Source: Acanthacorydalis orientalis
Taxonomy: Eukaryota; Arthropoda; Insecta; Megaloptera; Corydalidae
Direction of reading: 5' to 3'
Assembly (NCBI GenBank): GCA_034766995.1
Contig: CM068315.1
Coordinates: 16,511,010 to 16,575,009 of the forward strand
DNA: 64,000 bases
A program made the translations under genes and the position numbers. The first letter of the stretch is position 1; the number at the start of each line of letters is the position of its first letter. Positions 61,039 through 64,000 of this stretch are shown piece by piece. Below the pieces are notes generated by a model. That model was not told the origin of the DNA and made no database searches. It worked only from the letters and a program-made list of their open reading frames with translations.

Positions 61039-61544
61039 CTACATGTATAGATAAATTCGTTGTCTTTATTATAAAAAAACGAATGCTTGCGGAAAAATGG
61101 AACACACTTCAATCTCCAAAATACTATCCATAATTTTATATCATTTTTCTCCATATGTCAGAAAACTAATGAATCTCTGATCGAAAAAAGATGGTTGATT
61201 TGCGTCGATGAAGTCATAATATATTTTTGAACCTCTTTCATTGTTCTAGACTTTTTTGCATAATTCATGCATCACAACATCTTCTTACAAAGTTGAATAA
61301 ATCATTTCCGCGGCTTCAACAGCATTTTTTTCAAGTAGAATGAAATAAGTATGCAAACCCTAATATGCTGCATTTCGGACGCGATCATGTTCACTCCTTT
61401 TTGTGAGATTATGCCAACTACTTGACCAAGATATAAAGTGCTTTTAAATGTTAAGGTTGGCACTTTAAAATCCTAAAACGATAAAAAATTTTTTAACTAA
61501 AACAGATTTCAATTAAAAGGAATCTAATTCATTCGTACACCTAA
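61039..61544 (-). mobile_element. Non-autonomous mariner, family B copy 3 (N-C fused remnant)
   Basis: Terminal repeats: CTACATGTATAGATAAATTC at the left and, reverse-complemented from the right, TTAGGTGTACGAATGAATTA. On the minus strand: KNAVEAAEMIYSTL.EDVVM then HELCKKV, then directly the C-terminal ERGSKIYYDFIDANQPSFFD and FLTYGEK. The same short N-terminal plus C-terminal join as copies 1 and 2. Confidence 0.8.
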
Positions 61545-61589
61545 TAATTAATAAAAGATAATTTTTTATCGTAATCATTTTCTTTATTC

Positions 61590-61848
61590 AAGAAGCAATA
61601 AAATTATTTTTAGTTGCTCTGAAATCGAAAATGTTCAATAATTGATGCTCGTGATTTTTTATCCTTTAGCACTCTGAATATAATTAGAAAATTTATAAAC
61701 ATTACCATTGAAATGCGAATAAACGAGAATAAAACTGATCAATGATAAATTATTGAAAATTTTCAAGCTGAAAAATTAATTGCAATTTGTGGAAAACTGA
61801 AAAATTTACTAGCAAAGTGATTTATTGATTGTGCCAATAACTATAATG
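61590..61848. repeat. Foldback MITE (family F), diverged copy
   Basis: Left arm CTGAAATCGAAAATGTTCAA then TAATTGATGCTCG. Centre TTAGCACTCTGAATATAATTAG. Right arm AAATGCGAATAAACGAGAAT, GATCAATGATAAATTATTGA, TTGCAATTTGTGG. Confidence 0.65.
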
Positions 61849-61956
61849 CTCTTTTTTGTAATTAAACTTCACTAAATTCATGCTCCGGAACACAAACAAA
61901 AAGTATTATTCTTAGAATGAATATAATTATATTTTTTATCTGTCTGCTTACACAAA

Positions 61957-61980
61957 TATATATATATATATATATATATA
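61957..61980. repeat. (TA)n microsatellite
   Basis: About 12 TA units. Confidence 0.9.
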
Positions 61981-63207
61981 GTCAGTGTGTATGTGTGTAT
62001 GTCCGGATTTGCAGTGAACAATTTCTGACTACAATCGAATAAATGTTTTCTTTATTCTAAATCACAAAACCGTTGTATAATACAGACAGTTTCAAGATCG
62101 TATAAAAAATAGTCTGGAAACTTTGTAATGCAAATAATTTCTTCGTTACTAGAACTTAAAACTTGTTTATTACATACCAGTTCGGGTAGATAGAATTCCA
62201 GTTAAATTTAGTTTTATATGTATATATATATAAATTTTTTAAAAAGTTTTTAAAGAAGCTTGAAACGATACGACAAATTAATATCTCTTTAAAGTTTTAA
62301 ATTCATTACAGATTCTACTACGCTTGAATAAGGTGAACGATGAATTATTCTTTTTATTAAATTAATAATTTTTCTTTAGTTTTTCAAAATGTTTTGCTTT
62401 ACAGTCAACCTTTTATGTAGTTTGTTTTTTGTGGGAACTTGTGTATTTATTTATATCTATGAATAGTTACATATTATAAAATTAATCATGCTTTGATTTA
62501 TGTGTAGAATATATAGAAATATTTGTAAATTTAATAAAAAAATTGAAGGAAGGATTTGCAGTCTTTGATTAAAAAGTTAATTGAAGAGATCTAAATTAAT
62601 GAGTTGTTTGATGGTTTTATATTTGTAATTTGAGGACAAGGTTATTTAAAATTATGCATTAATATATTTCTTACTTTTTTTATCTAAAAAAAGTTCTTTT
62701 TAATTTTGTTCTCTACTCTTTTTGAATTTTTATTCATCATATACTTTTCATCAAGTTTTCTAATGTAATGAATATAAAATAAATAATTATTCATTAAAAA
62801 TAAATATGCACTGGCTGTAAACTAAAACATATCAAAATTAATTAAAATGTAAATAAGATACGACTGACGAGAATATGTTACTGTAAAGATTTATGAATAA
62901 ATATGACAAAATGAGATCGTATATGAAACATGTATTTATATAAAAGTCTGTATGTAGTCAAAAATTTGACAACGTTCATATTTTTCATATATGATTCATA
63001 TTTTTGTACACCAGATATGAAACCTTCTAAATTCTTAGAAAGTTACAGAAATTAAATTTTACTTTTCAAATATGTTTACTTTTTGTAACAAACATAAAAA
63101 TAAAATCTTAACTCTATTATTTTTTATTACTTTGTATTCATTTTTATAAGAGAAAATTTATAAAAGAAAAAGTATTATTTTCAAAAATCTCGTATTTGAT
63201 TATATAC

Positions 63208-63250
<43 letters not shown>

Positions 63251-64000
63251 TATATATTTGTATTTCAAGATATATTCAATAAGATTTAACCACATATTTA
63301 TTTCTTTGATGTGAAATTCATATTAGTAACTTAATAAATCTTTAAATATTTTGTGAATATATAAATTCACTGTGTACAAACAAACCGAACTCTGTTTATC
63401 ACAAACACATATTATTTAAAGTAGGATGTAATAATTTTTGTATTTTTCAACGTTTTACACGTTATTCACAAACAATCCTGTACCTACCTTTTTTAATTCT
63501 CAAATATTCTCTAATCCCTTCAAGCGAAAAAAACCTGAAAAATGGATAAAATCTTCGTCAAAATCAACCTTTTATTAAATACATTATGTATAAAGATATG
63601 AACACATTTATCTATTTTTATACATATAACACAAAGTGTTTAATTTATAGTAGACATATTTATTTTTTTTAAATGATTTATTTATAAATGTTAATCTTTA
63701 AGATTTTGTTTCAAAGAGAAGCGAATATTTAACGTTATATGTTTGAAAACTTTATAAAAAAAATGGTTAATTTCAAAATAGAAATATGTATCGTTTACAC
63801 GTGTATCGTTTACAAACTATAGTTATGTTCTTTTTCTGATTTTTTGATAAAACAGTTTGATAAGCTATATTTGAAATAGATTTACTGAATTCTAATTAAA
63901 GCTTGTCATTGAAAACAGGTATAAAAATTATATTGAAAAAATATATGCTTCTAGTTCTGACACATTTATCAGAACATAAATATTATATACACGGAACCTG
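61981..64000. other. A+T-rich DNA with one (TA)n array
   Basis: Apart from the array at 63212, no frame, repeat family or GC island was recognised. Confidence 0.45.
63212..63247. repeat. (TA)n microsatellite
   Basis: About 18 TA units. Confidence 0.95.

Overview
This window is eukaryotic nuclear DNA. It is very A+T-rich (roughly three quarters by eye) and gene-poor. The transposon types, the many (TA)n microsatellites and a scatter of short GC-richer islands in an A+T sea suggest an insect, possibly a hymenopteran. That placement is inference; no gene here fixes the species. No complete protein-coding gene, rRNA or tRNA could be supported. The stretch reads as intergenic or long-intron DNA.

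Most of the recognisable content is decayed cut-and-paste DNA transposons. There are ten mariner copies in four families: (A) four ~540-590 bp elements carrying only the N-terminal helix-turn-helix half of a transposase (5.4, 22.1, 45.4 and 59.8 kb); (B) three ~510-560 bp elements in which a short N-terminal piece is joined to the C-terminal end (14.6, 25.3 and 61.0 kb); (C) two ~820 bp elements carrying only the catalytic half (19.2 and 48.7 kb); (D) one near-full-length 1.28 kb element whose DD34D triad is still readable (8.4 kb). Within each of A, B and C the copies share the same internal deletion, so each seems to have spread after the deletion arose. Other relics are a pogo/Tigger-like transposase (3.1-3.8 kb), a transposase of the type with a DUF4817-like N-terminus and a DDE domain (54.2-55.2 kb), and the C-terminal part of a piggyBac-like transposase on the minus strand (34.3-34.8 kb).

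A further family, of about 19 full or partial copies, is a foldback MITE: two ~100 bp arms in inverted orientation around a short centre. Two smaller palindromic repeat types lie at 6.9-7.3 kb and at 11.9/31.1 kb. About 40 (TA)n arrays, some compound with (CA)n, (TG)n or (TC)n, punctuate the window and create most of the Tyr-Ile type false reading frames.

GC-richer islands occur near 1.4, 4.4-4.9, 7.5-7.7, 10.2-10.6, 12.9-13.2, 17.6-18.1, 26.7-27.0, 31.9-32.1, 35.3-35.8, 39.8-40.1 and 44.2-44.6 kb. They are the best candidates for promoters, enhancers or exons. Four contain good plus-strand 5' splice-site matches (4605, 17773, 26939, 44600). The one at 26.9 kb also has a strong polypyrimidine tract and AG, which together frame a 33-nt phase-neutral micro-exon. 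The island at 4.4-4.9 kb holds a perfect CRE palindrome and a short frame that starts like a signal peptide. A workable but unproven picture is a plus-strand gene with alternative 5' exons and very long, transposon-filled introns.
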